Assembly (NCBI GenBank): GCA_003265975.1 | Contig: QFBU01000004.1 | Location: forward strand, 1 to 64,000 | Direction of reading: 5' to 3' | DNA: 64,000 nt | Origin: Candidatus Marinamargulisbacteria bacterium SCGC AAA071-K20 | GTDB taxonomy: Bacteria > Margulisbacteria > Marinamargulisbacteria > GCA-2716485 > AAA071-K20 | In this document: in pieces, positions 1 through 8,571 of the stretch | Numbering within the stretch: position 1 is the first letter of the stretch | How the letters are laid out: each line of letters begins with the position of its first letter | Program-made: the position numbers and the translations under genes | Notes under the pieces: generated by a model | What the model saw: only the letters and a program-made list of their open reading frames with translations | Databases searched by the model: none | Told to the model about the DNA's origin: nothing

Positions 1-342
1 TCTTTTACTTATACTTTTTATCTATTTTTATTGGTGATGCCATTTATGCTAATAGGGTCTTCGCCACAAGAAATCATGGCAATTTCTAAGCAGACCCCCT
101 CTTTTTATATGACCCTTTTATATCTCTCACTATTGGGAACTATTGTCTCTACAACAGGTTTCTTTTATCTTACTCAAAAAAAAGGTGCTAAAACTTCTTC
201 AGCTTACATTTTTACAGTTCCTTTTTTTGCTGTACTTGTGTCTTATGTGGTTTTAAAAGAAGCTCTTACTTTTCCAACAATACTGGGTGGGATTTTAGCC
301 GTCTCAGGAATGGTAGTATTAAGTCTTTATCGGACTAAATAA
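1..342 (+). CDS. EamA/DMT-family transporter, C-terminal part (cut by window edge)
   Basis: The frame is open to the first base, so only about the last 113 residues are visible. They are almost entirely hydrophobic and contain the pattern of the second EamA repeat: an SAYIFTVPFFAVLVSYVVLKE helix region followed by GGILAVSGM and a basic tail. Proteins of this family are inner-membrane drug/metabolite exporters with ten helices; the substrate cannot be read from sequence. No start codon is assigned. The family call is fairly secure, the substrate unknown. Confidence 0.8.
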   Translation, partial: SFTYTFYLFLLVMPFMLIGSSPQEIMAISKQTPSFYMTLLYLSLLGTIVSTTGFFYLTQKKGAKTSSAYIFTVPFFAVLVSYVVLKEALTFPTILGGILAVSGMVVLSLYRTK

Positions 343-499
343 AAGGATAAGAGCACTGCAAGTGCTACAATAAAAAACCTATGAACAATCAAGAATATTA
401 TCAACCTTTTTTGACATATCTGAAGACCCTTGTTGCTTATTAGATAAGACAGGTAATTTGCTAGGTTTTAACTCTAAATTCCTAGATACTTTAGGGTAT

Positions 500-671
500 T
501 TAGAAGAAGACGTGAAAGACCAAGTTATATTTAAATTTATCAGGAACGCCATTATTTTTGATCGCTTTTTTGAAAAATTGTTTGGCGGCTTGGGTATCCT
601 GTTTTTTGCGAAGTAAAAAGTCGACAGTGTGCCCATATTGATCGACAGCACGATACAAATACCCCCATTTA
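500..671 (-). pseudogene. IS6/IS26-family transposase fragment
   Basis: Read on the minus strand from 671, the frame gives KWGYLYRAVDQYGHTVDFLL, then RKKQDTQAAKQFF and a basic stretch ending NNGVPDKF, before a stop at 500-502. This is the central part of the DDE domain of IS6-family transposases (YLYRAVD..G.T.DF...., ..RD..AA..F...A). No intact transposase frame exists on either side and no terminal inverted repeats were found. The longer open frame at 379-651 is a different frame and a shadow. The rest of the gap 343-873 holds nothing I can name. Confidence 0.75.
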
Positions 672-873
672 ACTCAGGATTTTCCGGACATTTTATTTAA
701 ACTTTCAGTCTCAGGAATAACGCCGTCGATACTTACTTTTGAAGGACCTAGGCATTGGATTATTGATAAATGTTTTTTTGCATGGACTGCTGTCAGTCCC
801 TAGTGCAATTGCTTTTCATATTTTATGTATTAGAAAACTGAGACAAATTATGCGTTAGACAGTTTTAAGTAGA

Positions 874-2103
874 CTATACGGAGGAGCCTGCAATGTAACC
901 TGTACTCCATGCATTTTGAAAATTAAAGCCACCTGTGACTCCATCTATGTCTAGAATCTCGCCTGCAAAAAAGAGTCCTTTGCAACGTTTACTTTCCATA
1001 GTCTTGAAATCAATTTCATTTAAGCTAACCCCACCGGCTGTTACAAATTCTTCCTTGAAGGGGCTTTTACCGCTTACTTTAAAGCTTAACTTACTAATAA
1101 CGGCGACTAAGCTTTGAATTTGTTTTTCAGTAAGGTGTTTGTTGGGCTGATCAGGCTTGATTTCGACTTTTTCAACTAGATATAACCAAAATCGTGCAGA
1201 GAATTGAGAGAAAGGAGATTGGCGTGCACACTGCTTTAAAGGATTATTTTTCTTAAACTCTGTTATGGCATTCCCTATACTGGGTTGAGTTAAGTTAGGG
1301 AGAAGATTTATAGTCACATCAAATTGGTATTTTTGCTCTGCTGCATATCTGGCTGCCCAAGCTGACAATTTGATGACACTAGGTCCACTCAAGCCCCAAT
1401 GCGTCACAAGAAGAGGTCCTTTTTGGGTAAACTGTTTTTTTCCATCAATATTTACTTCAACTTCTTTTACAGATACCCCAGCTAGTTCATGTAATTTTTC
1501 ATCATTTATCTTAAATGTAAAAAGCGATGGCACTGGGTCTATAATTGTATGACCAAAGTTTTTTGCAAATTCGTATCCAACTTTACTACTTCCAGTAGTG
1601 ATGATTACTCCCATGCAGTCGTAACCCGAGCCGTCGTTTAACTCTATATTGAACCGGTCTGACTTTTTTGAAATATCAACAACTGACCGCTTTGTTAATA
1701 TAGATACACCCAATTTTTTTGCTTCATTTATCAAACAATCAATAATGGTTTGAGAAGAATCAGTGTCTGGAAAAAGCCGGCCATCGTCTTCTGTTTTTAA
1801 AGTAACGCCTCTTTCTTCAAACCAATTTACAGTATCTGCAGGCTGAAATTTATGAAATACCCCGATTAAGGCCTTTCCGCCTCTAGGATAATGTTCTGCT
1901 AAGCTTCTTGGCTCAAAACACGAGTAAGTAACGTTACAACGCCCGCCTCCAGAGACCTTGACCTTACTTAATACGTTTTTATATTGTTCTAGTATGACTA
2001 CAGACTTGCCTAAAGCAGCTGCTTGGATTGCTGAAAAGAATCCAGCAGCCCCTCCACCTATTACTACAATATCGATTTTTTTTATTTCATTTATAGTTGT
2101 CAT
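874..2103 (-). CDS. HI0933/BaiN-type NAD(P)/FAD-dependent oxidoreductase
   Basis: The 409-residue length is usual for this flavoprotein family. Residues 10-21 form the Rossmann FAD-binding motif IDIVVIGGGAAG, residues near 50-58 the family motif SGGGRCNVT, and the C-terminus has GEILDIDGVTGGFNFQNAW, which closes the FAD site. The family includes the bile-acid reductase BaiN, but most members have no assigned substrate, so only a cytosolic FAD oxidoreductase is claimed. It stands alone between the transposase remnant and the divergent rRNA methyltransferase gene. Confidence 0.9.
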   Translation of the reverse strand: MTTINEIKKIDIVVIGGGAAGFFSAIQAAALGKSVVILEQYKNVLSKVKVSGGGRCNVTYSCFEPRSLAEHYPRGGKALIGVFHKFQPADTVNWFEERGVTLKTEDDGRLFPDTDSSQTIIDCLINEAKKLGVSILTKRSVVDISKKSDRFNIELNDGSGYDCMGVIITTGSSKVGYEFAKNFGHTIIDPVPSLFTFKINDEKLHELAGVSVKEVEVNIDGKKQFTQKGPLLVTHWGLSGPSVIKLSAWAARYAAEQKYQFDVTINLLPNLTQPSIGNAITEFKKNNPLKQCARQSPFSQFSARFWLYLVEKVEIKPDQPNKHLTEKQIQSLVAVISKLSFKVSGKSPFKEEFVTAGGVSLNEIDFKTMESKRCKGLFFAGEILDIDGVTGGFNFQNAWSTGYIAGSSV

Positions 2104-2282
2104 TATAATTACTTAAGTACCTTTATTTCAGAGAAATTATTAATTTTAATTTTTTCCAAGTTTACCACATAATTAACCTATCCATTTACCTGTCGCTATG
2201 TAAGTCTTGGACAATTTAATGATTAAAACGGTTGCAGCTGGTATCATAACTTTGTTGAGCACTATTTAAATAAGGGAACACT

Positions 2283-3587
2283 ATGATACTAAATAAAAAC
2301 AAACACTATACGGCAACTGTAGAAAAGGTACTTCCTTTTGGAAATGGCGCTCTTACGCTTGAAGGTAAAACCATTCTTGTCCCCAATGTTCTTGTGGGAG
2401 AAGTAATTCGATTTAAACTTATACGACTAGAGAAGAAAAAAGGGATTGGCAAGTGTATTAAAATTATTAAAGAGGCGCCTGAACGTGTCAAAGCACCTTG
2501 TGTAATAGCCTCTCGTTGCGGTGGCTGTCAGATTCAACATTTGTCTATAGACGGGCAGTTAGCTCGTAAATTAAACTTACTTAAAGAACAACTCCCAAAA
2601 GATACTGCCATTGAGATCATCAAGAGTGAAAATGAAACCCACTATAGAAATAAAATTCAACTAAGTTTCCAAAATAATAAAGATGGCTTTGTCTGTGGTC
2701 TGAATAAGACAAATAGTAATGAAGTTATTGATATGAAGTCTTGCTTAATTGTTAATGAAAATATTAATGAGGTGCTTGTTAGTTTAAGGGAATGGATGAG
2801 TACATTACCAAGCTCTACACCTTTAGCCCATCTGGTGATCCGTCATTCAAATAAAAATGAGATTATGGTTGGACTGATTGTCTCATCCTCAACGTTCAGA
2901 GAAAAAAACTCATTTGTCTCTGCAATAAAAACAAATGCCAATGTAAAAAGCATTCTATTAAATATCAACCCTACCTCTAACGAAACCATTTTAGGCCCTA
3001 CAACTAATTTACTTTACGGCAAAGAAACGATTAGCGATACTTGCCTAGGACTCTATTACCCAATCTCTCTAAATACATTTGTACAAAATAACCCAGTAAT
3101 GACCGAAACAATTTATACCTATGTTGGAGAACTAATAAAACCACTAAAGCCTACTCTTGTTTGGGACTTATATTGCGGTATAGGGATACTTACTCAATAT
3201 TTAGCTAAATTTTCTACAACGACTCTTGGAGTAGAACTTGTGAAGGAATCGATTAAAAACGCGACTCTTTCTAGTAAAGATAATGAGTGTAAAAATGTGT
3301 CGTTTGTTTCTCAGGATGTAAAAGAATTTCTAGGACAGACTCAGGATACGCCTCAAGTAGTAGTACTTGACCCGCCACGAAAGGGTTGCGACAAAGACGT
3401 TTTAGCTTCATTAATTGAAAAGAAAATAGACACCATCGTCTATATTTCTTGTTCTCCTCAGAGTTTAGGCAGAGATTCTAAAATTATAATTGAGTCGGGA
3501 TATACTATTGAGTCGGTTAAAGCCTTTGACTGCTTTACTCATACTATTCATGTTGAAACGGTAGTTTGTTTTAAGCTGGCCAGCTAA
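2283..3587 (+). CDS. rlmD: 23S rRNA (uracil-C5)-methyltransferase, RlmD/RumA type
   Basis: The protein uses S-adenosylmethionine to methylate C5 of a uridine in 23S rRNA (U1939 in E. coli RlmD). An N-terminal TRAM domain covers about residues 5-60. C73, C79 and C82, with a later Cys near 155, form the [4Fe-4S] ligand set of this group. The SAM-binding motif DLYCGIGILT lies near 296, DPPRKGC near 361, and the catalytic-cysteine motif YISCSPQSLGRD near 390. A GGGA ribosome-binding site precedes the ATG. Paralogues RlmC and TrmA use related folds, so the exact target base is inferred. Confidence 0.88.
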   Translation: MILNKNKHYTATVEKVLPFGNGALTLEGKTILVPNVLVGEVIRFKLIRLEKKKGIGKCIKIIKEAPERVKAPCVIASRCGGCQIQHLSIDGQLARKLNLLKEQLPKDTAIEIIKSENETHYRNKIQLSFQNNKDGFVCGLNKTNSNEVIDMKSCLIVNENINEVLVSLREWMSTLPSSTPLAHLVIRHSNKNEIMVGLIVSSSTFREKNSFVSAIKTNANVKSILLNINPTSNETILGPTTNLLYGKETISDTCLGLYYPISLNTFVQNNPVMTETIYTYVGELIKPLKPTLVWDLYCGIGILTQYLAKFSTTTLGVELVKESIKNATLSSKDNECKNVSFVSQDVKEFLGQTQDTPQVVVLDPPRKGCDKDVLASLIEKKIDTIVYISCSPQSLGRDSKIIIESGYTIESVKAFDCFTHTIHVETVVCFKLAS

Positions 3588-3597
3588 ATAAGCCTGC

Positions 3598-5079
3598 CTA
3601 TAACTTGCTTTGGTCTAGATATTCTTGATACGTTCCGTAAAAGGTTTCAATACCTTTTTCTGAAAAAACAATTAACTTTTTAGCTAGTAAATGTAGAAAA
3701 GTCTCGTTATGAGTAACTATTATTGACGCCCCTTTAAATTGCTTAATGGCTTGTACCAATACGTCACAAGAGTCCATGTCTAAATGATGCGTAGGCTCAT
3801 CTAACATTAATAAGTTAGACGGCGTTAATAAAATTCTACCTAAAAGCACTCTACTTTTTTCTCCACCAGACAGTACATTAATTTTCTTTTTAGCTAGGTC
3901 CCCAGAAAACATCATGGTGCCACAAATCTTTCTTACTTTTTCTCTGTCCCCAGTACCTGTAGTGTGCTGCAGTTCCTCTTCGATAGTATAGTCTGGCGTA
4001 AGTGTTGAAATATTTGTTTGTCCAAAAAAGCCAATTTTTGTGGCATCGTGATAGGTCACTTCACCCGCATTTGGCTTCAAAGCTTTATAAAGTAGTTTTA
4101 ATAATGTTGATTTACCAATTCCATTTTTACCAACAATACAGACACAATCATCTTTTTCTATATTTATACTAAATCCTTTTATTATTTCCTTTTCCTTACC
4201 CTCGTAAGTAAAATGTAAGTCTTTAGCTTTTAGATAGGTCTTGGCATGAAAGTCGGCCTCTCTAAACGAAAAGGCTAATGACTGAACATCGTCTAGCTTG
4301 TCTATAGTTTCTGAACGGCCCATGGCTTTAATTCTCGACTGTACTAGCTTTGCCATATTGGCTTTTGCTCTATAAGTGTCAATAAACTGGAGTGTTTTTT
4401 TGTCTTTCTTTTCTTGATTTAGTCTAGTTTTTTCATGAATTTCTTCATCTTCATCAATCTTATTATACATATCTAGTGTTGACCCACGCATTTTGCGAAT
4501 GTCTTTTCTGTGAATAGCGACGGTGTGATTTGTGATACTGTCCATAAAATGACGGTCATGTGAGATTAATATCAATTCGCCAGGCCATGTTTTTAAAAAG
4601 TTTTGCAACCATCTCACAGAGGCAATGTCTAAGTAGTTTGTAGGTTCATCGAGAAGTAGCATGTCAGGTTCAAAAGCGAGACACTTCACTAAATTAAGGC
4701 GAATTTGGTATCCACCAGAAAACTCGGCAGGATCTCTGTACATATCTTCGTCTGTAAATCCAAGCCCTGTTAGAAGTTTCTCAACTTTCCACTCACTATA
4801 CTCGTCGTCTGGCCTAAGGCCTAAACACCCTTCTCCGAGCACTGTATTTTCTGTAAATACTAAGTGCTGCTTTACAATACCAATGGTATATCCCTTAGGA
4901 ATTGATATTAGCCCTGTGTCAGGTTCAAGTTCTCTAGTTAATAATGAGAATAGGGTAGTTTTCCCGGAACCATTGCGTCCAATTAAACCAATTTTGTCGC
5001 GTTGGTTAATGTTAAATGTAATGTTGTTAAGTATGTCTTGTCCTGCAAAGGACAATGTTAAGTTGTTTACTGTAATCAT
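3598..5079 (-). CDS. ABC-F family ATPase (translation factor type)
   Basis: The 493-residue soluble protein has two ABC ATPase domains and no membrane segments. Domain 1 has Walker A GRNGSGKTT (about 35-43), signature FSGGY and Walker B LLLDEPTNYLD. Domain 2 has Walker A GKNGIGKST, signature LSGGEKSRV and MLDEPTHHLD. The charged linker around residues 205-260 is rich in E and K and fits the P-site-tRNA-interaction motif region. ABC-F proteins act on ribosomes, either rescuing them or giving antibiotic resistance. It is one of three in the window; subfamily is not assigned. It converges on rlmD, 10 bp apart. Confidence 0.9.
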   Translation of the reverse strand: MITVNNLTLSFAGQDILNNITFNINQRDKIGLIGRNGSGKTTLFSLLTRELEPDTGLISIPKGYTIGIVKQHLVFTENTVLGEGCLGLRPDDEYSEWKVEKLLTGLGFTDEDMYRDPAEFSGGYQIRLNLVKCLAFEPDMLLLDEPTNYLDIASVRWLQNFLKTWPGELILISHDRHFMDSITNHTVAIHRKDIRKMRGSTLDMYNKIDEDEEIHEKTRLNQEKKDKKTLQFIDTYRAKANMAKLVQSRIKAMGRSETIDKLDDVQSLAFSFREADFHAKTYLKAKDLHFTYEGKEKEIIKGFSINIEKDDCVCIVGKNGIGKSTLLKLLYKALKPNAGEVTYHDATKIGFFGQTNISTLTPDYTIEEELQHTTGTGDREKVRKICGTMMFSGDLAKKKINVLSGGEKSRVLLGRILLTPSNLLMLDEPTHHLDMDSCDVLVQAIKQFKGASIIVTHNETFLHLLAKKLIVFSEKGIETFYGTYQEYLDQSKL

Positions 5080-5175
5080 AGTGTAAAAAGCACAATAGAC
5101 ATGCTCTATTTAAAAAATACTTTAAATAAAAACATATCTACATCCATTGCTTAATTATTAAATAATTGGGGGTAA

Positions 5176-5439
5176 TTATCTAGGCTTGTCTTGAGCGACA
5201 TTAACTCTCATAGAACGACCTTGAATGTCAGCTCCATTTTTTTCTAATGCTGAGTCAAGAGTTTCTCCAGCTCCAAAAGTAACAAAGGCGAAGCCTTTAG
5301 AACGTCCAGTTTCACGGTCCATAATTAGTTGAACTCTTTCTACTTCTCCACAAGTTGAAAATTCATTTTTCAAATCCTCTTCAGTAGTTTCATAAGGTAA
5401 ATTACCTACATATATTTTGTTTTCAGACATCTCTTTCAC
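5176..5439 (-). CDS. Small RRM-type RNA-binding protein
   Basis: The 87-residue protein is a single RNA-recognition motif with RNP2 IYVGNL at residues 9-14 and RNP1 KGFAFVTF at 48-55. Single-RRM proteins of this size are common in cyanobacteria and scattered in other Gram-negatives, where several are cold-induced. Two starts are possible: GTG at 5439, four bases after GGAG, or ATG at 5430 (MSENK). The ATG gives the typical N-terminus but a long spacing. The gene has its own promoter and a 5' stem-loop leader, annotated separately. Confidence 0.92.
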   Translation of the reverse strand: MKEMSENKIYVGNLPYETTEEDLKNEFSTCGEVERVQLIMDRETGRSKGFAFVTFGAGETLDSALEKNGADIQGRSMRVNVAQDKPR

Positions 5440-5457
5440 TTATCTCCTTTAATTGTT

Positions 5458-5490
5458 CTCGTACCTAAAATAGTTATTTTAAGTACCGAG
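5458..5490 (-). promoter_or_regulatory. 5' leader stem-loop of the RRM gene
   Basis: On the transcribed strand, CTCGGTACTTAAAATA pairs with TATTTTAGGTACGAG across a two-base apex, with one bulge and one mismatch. It lies between the predicted -10 box and the ribosome-binding site, so it would be at the very 5' end of the mRNA. Such a leader could stabilise the message or act as an RNA thermometer or autoregulatory site; this is inference. Confidence 0.6.
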
Positions 5491-5494
5491 AGCG

Positions 5495-5522
5495 ATTATA
5501 ACAGAAGTTTCACGTATGTAAA
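5495..5522 (-). promoter_or_regulatory. Sigma-70-type promoter of the RRM gene
   Basis: On the minus strand, -35 TTTACA (5517-5522) is followed after 16 bases by a perfect -10 TATAAT (5495-5500). Transcription would start near 5488, about 50 bases before the start codon. This is one of the best promoter matches in the window. Confidence 0.7.
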
Positions 5523-5561
5523 CCCTCTCTTTTTTGAATGCAATTTATATCTGGATACTTT

Positions 5562-6830
5562 TTAGTCCTTGCCTGGAAGGGCACTGTAGAAGGTCGTTTT
5601 TCCTGGCCAATACTCTTGATCCACTTTTGCACCTAGGTAATTATGAGGATATTTGTACCCCTCTCCTCGGCCAATTTTTTTAAGTCCAGCGTGATGGCTA
5701 TCTCGTAAATGATTGGGTACGGCGTGTATATTTCCTTCGTCGATATAGGCTAGAGCTTTTGTAATAGCTACTGTAGCGGCATTACTTTTTGGAGCTTGAG
5801 CTAAGTAAATAGTGACCTGTGACAGTGTATATTTAGACTCTGGCATACCTATAAATTGTACTGTTTGAAGAGCGGCGGCGGCCATAGGTAAAGCTTGTGC
5901 TTGAGCATTACCAATGTCTTCTGAGGCCAATATCAGTAAACGCCTTGCAATAAATCTAGGGTCTTCGCCCCCTTTTAATAGTCGGGCTAACCAATAGAGT
6001 GAGGCGTCGACGTCTGATCCTCTTACACTTTTTATAAACGCAGAGGTAATGTCGTAGTGGCTGTCGTCGCTATGTAGGGTGCCTGTTTGTTGGATGAGTT
6101 CTTTGAGGTTTTCTTTTGAGAGTTTTCCACCAGAAGCTTCTGTGGTAATTGCTACTGACTCCAAAAGGTTAATTAAGCGCCTAGCGTCACCATGGCATTG
6201 TCTTAAAATTAATGATTCTATTTCTTGTTCAAGTGGAATTAGCTCACTTAAAGCCTCTGTTTTTAATGCACGATCTAGTACATTTTTTAAATCGCTTTCG
6301 TTTAAGGGTTGTAGTTCGAACAACTGAACTCTCGAAAGAATACTTGGGTTAACCGAGAAAAATGGATTCTCAGTAGTCGCGCCTACTAAAGTAATAACGC
6401 CTCTTTCTAGGTCAGGTAATAAGGCGTCTTGCTGTGCTTTGTTAAATCGATGAATTTCGTCAATAAATACAATCGTTTTCTTTCCAATGGTTTGATTGGC
6501 TTTTCCTTTTTTTATGGCCTCTCTAATGTCTTGAACCTTCGCCATTACGGCATTCATTGGAACAAAGTCGGCGCTTGTATTTAATGCCATTAATCGAGCA
6601 AGGGCTGTTTTGCCAACGCCAGGAGGACCCCATAATATTGTTGAATTTAATTTGTCTTGTTCTATCCAAACTCTTAAGGGTTTACCTGGTGCAATTAAAT
6701 GCTGTTGCCCTTGATAGTCGTCAAAGGTTTTGGGTGATAATTGATAGGACAAGGGGGCTGATTTTTTCGCGTGTTCGTTAGCCACTGATTGTGGTGTTTC
6801 AAGCTCTGGAAATAATTGTGTATTAGACAT
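5562..6830 (-). CDS. rarA: Replication-associated recombination protein A (RarA/MgsA)
   Basis: RarA is a AAA+ ATPase acting at stalled replication forks, related to the clamp-loader ATPase. The 422-residue length is typical. Visible motifs are Walker A GPPGVGKTAL, Walker B IVFIDEIHRFN, sensor 1 VGATTENPFF and the arginine-finger region SRVQLFEL. The C-terminal half has the family's tetramerisation domain pattern ending with HAVPNHLRD and GYKYPHN. It is transcribed alone. Confidence 0.95.
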   Translation of the reverse strand: MSNTQLFPELETPQSVANEHAKKSAPLSYQLSPKTFDDYQGQQHLIAPGKPLRVWIEQDKLNSTILWGPPGVGKTALARLMALNTSADFVPMNAVMAKVQDIREAIKKGKANQTIGKKTIVFIDEIHRFNKAQQDALLPDLERGVITLVGATTENPFFSVNPSILSRVQLFELQPLNESDLKNVLDRALKTEALSELIPLEQEIESLILRQCHGDARRLINLLESVAITTEASGGKLSKENLKELIQQTGTLHSDDSHYDITSAFIKSVRGSDVDASLYWLARLLKGGEDPRFIARRLLILASEDIGNAQAQALPMAAAALQTVQFIGMPESKYTLSQVTIYLAQAPKSNAATVAITKALAYIDEGNIHAVPNHLRDSHHAGLKKIGRGEGYKYPHNYLGAKVDQEYWPGKTTFYSALPGKD

Positions 6831-7095
6831 TTTATTACTATATAAGTATTAAAGTTGTGGCACAAGTTTGTTGCGCTATGTGGGATACGTTAAGCCGTCA
6901 TTCTCTAAATTGTTGTACTTTAAATCTACAATACCTAAAAAGCACAGGCGCTTTTTTATCTGCTTTTCTACTATGTTTATAAATTTGATAAAAAGGAGAC
7001 ACTACAGACTCTTTCCGATACTTCAGCGGCGAGTGACGTACTTGACTCTTCATTCATTCCACAAGCACTTACCCCTACTTAATAAGGCGAGTACG

Positions 7096-7200
7096 ATGAC
7101 TATTAGTCATTTTGATGTTATTTTTTTAATAATATTTCTTGTTCCTTTGTTTGTTTCGTTAAACCTGTTTTATATTAACAGCCCTATTGTTACACTTTAG
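7096..7200 (+). CDS. Possible 34-residue single-span membrane peptide
   Basis: In the 372-base gap after rarA an open frame runs from 6868 to 7200. Its first two thirds look like non-coding sequence, but its end from the ATG at 7096 encodes a short hydrophilic start and one strong hydrophobic helix (FDVIFLIIFLVPLFVSLNLFY). An AAGGCGAG stretch sits just upstream and the stop lies two bases before the next gene. I do not recognise it and it may not be expressed. Nothing else is seen in this gap. Confidence 0.25.
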   Translation: MTISHFDVIFLIIFLVPLFVSLNLFYINSPIVTL

Positions 7201-7202
7201 GA

Positions 7203-7844
7203 ATGTTAAATTGTCCCTTATGTGAGAGCGATATCTCAACTAATTCTTTTTATTCAGACTCTAAACGTTCTTATTTAAACTGTTCAAACTGCGACTTAGT
7301 CTTTGTAGATCCACAGTATCATCTAGATAAAGCTAAAGAAAAAGCTAGATATGACATCCATATCAACTCTCCATTTGATAGTAATTATAGACAATTCTTA
7401 AGCCAAACTCTAGAGCCAATGCTTAAACTGATTCCAAAAAAAAGTAAGGGCTTAGACTTTGGGTGCGGACCTGGGCCTACACTACACCTTATGTTTGAAG
7501 AGCATGGACATAGTATGTCTATATATGACCCTTTTTACGCTACCGAAAAGAAGGTACTTACTCATCAATACGATTTTATTACGGCTACAGAAGTTGTGGA
7601 ACATTTATACACCCCATTAAAAACATTAGCTATCGTTTGGGACTGTTTAAAACCAAACGGTATGCTTGCCATTATGACCCAGCGTCAACCCGAAGACTTT
7701 TCTAAATGGGGCTATATTAATGACTGTACCCACGTGAGCTTTTTTAGTGAAAAAAGTTTTGATTGGTTAGAAAATTATTGGAAGGCAAAAATTGTTTTTA
7801 AAAATACGAATGTCGTTATTTTTAAGAAATGCAATAACACTTAA
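7203..7844 (+). CDS. Class I SAM-dependent methyltransferase with N-terminal zinc ribbon
   Basis: The 213-residue protein starts with two Cys pairs (CPLC at 4-7 and CSNC at about 27-30), a small zinc ribbon, followed by a methyltransferase core with SAM motif LDFGCGPGPTL near 78-88 and a TEVVEHLYTP loop. This architecture is common among methyltransferases acting on sugars or small molecules in surface-polysaccharide loci. The target is unknown. The start follows the preceding short frame by two bases. Confidence 0.85.
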   Translation: MLNCPLCESDISTNSFYSDSKRSYLNCSNCDLVFVDPQYHLDKAKEKARYDIHINSPFDSNYRQFLSQTLEPMLKLIPKKSKGLDFGCGPGPTLHLMFEEHGHSMSIYDPFYATEKKVLTHQYDFITATEVVEHLYTPLKTLAIVWDCLKPNGMLAIMTQRQPEDFSKWGYINDCTHVSFFSEKSFDWLENYWKAKIVFKNTNVVIFKKCNNT

Positions 7845-8393
7845 TTACTTTGTTTGGTTATGTTCTTGACGAGTAATTGAAAATAATAAGCCGGATCGTC
7901 CTTCAATCTCTATATTTTGTCTAAAAGTCATGTTGTTTTTTTGAATTACTCTTTGTGACACTTTATTGTCTACACCGGTTTTTGCTACAATTTCTTGAAG
8001 GTCTGTATTTTCAAAGCCCCATTTAATGATGGCATTTGAGAGTTCTGTCGCTAGTCCTTTTCCCCAATAGTCTGGATGTAACATATATCCTACTTCTATG
8101 GGTACATTTTTCTTGTCCATCATTACCATTTCAACCAGAGTACCCATATGAACCAGCCCGGCTCTTCCAATAAATTGGCCTGTTTCTTTGTCAAAAACAG
8201 CCCATGCGCTGAAAGCGTATTTTTCTTGATGGGCAACGATATTATTAAGGTTGCCCTGAACCTCTTCCTTTGTCCGCGCACCCTTACCTACTAGGGCCAT
8301 AATCTCTTCAGATCCATGGACAGAAAAGAGTAGATCGAAATCGTTTTTAGTGAATTTTTTCAATAAACAGCGTTTTGTTTCTAGTATGCACAT
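7845..8393 (-). CDS. GNAT-family N-acetyltransferase, RimJ/RimL type
   Basis: The 182-residue protein has the RimJ/RimL order: an N-terminal TKRCLLKKFTKNDF strand, IGRAGLVHM, the acetyl-CoA loop around YMLHPDYWGKGLATEL (about 110-125) and NKVSQRVIQKNNM. Members acetylate ribosomal-protein N-termini, aminoglycosides or small amines. The pseudaminic-acid locus starting 1.5 kb downstream lacks a pseH, and a GNAT could fill that step, but the sequence looks like the generic family. It converges on the methyltransferase gene with no gap. Confidence 0.85.
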   Translation of the reverse strand: MCILETKRCLLKKFTKNDFDLLFSVHGSEEIMALVGKGARTKEEVQGNLNNIVAHQEKYAFSAWAVFDKETGQFIGRAGLVHMGTLVEMVMMDKKNVPIEVGYMLHPDYWGKGLATELSNAIIKWGFENTDLQEIVAKTGVDNKVSQRVIQKNNMTFRQNIEIEGRSGLLFSITRQEHNQTK

Positions 8394-8571
8394 AGTAAGA
8401 GGAGTTTACGATATTGGTTTGAAATTTTAAAGAAAGAGGCCAGGAGCGAAGTCTATTTATTAAATAATGAAATTGTCACATGGTTTTACTCGTTGCAATA
8501 TGGTTGATCGTTTCTCTTATAGCCTCAACTTCTCCATTAATGGTATAGTGAAATAAATTAAGGAGTACTTA

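Noticed and set aside
379..651. 90-codon minus-strand open frame
   Set aside because: It overlaps the IS6-type transposase fragment in the wrong frame; the transposase motifs are in the neighbouring frame.
6868..7095. First part of the 110-codon frame before the methyltransferase gene
   Set aside because: Composition looks non-coding, no ribosome-binding site at 6868; only the last 34 codons are kept as a weak candidate.
7845..8393. GNAT as the missing PseH
   Set aside because: The sequence follows the generic RimJ/RimL family and the gene is outside the locus on the other strand; mentioned only as a weak possibility.
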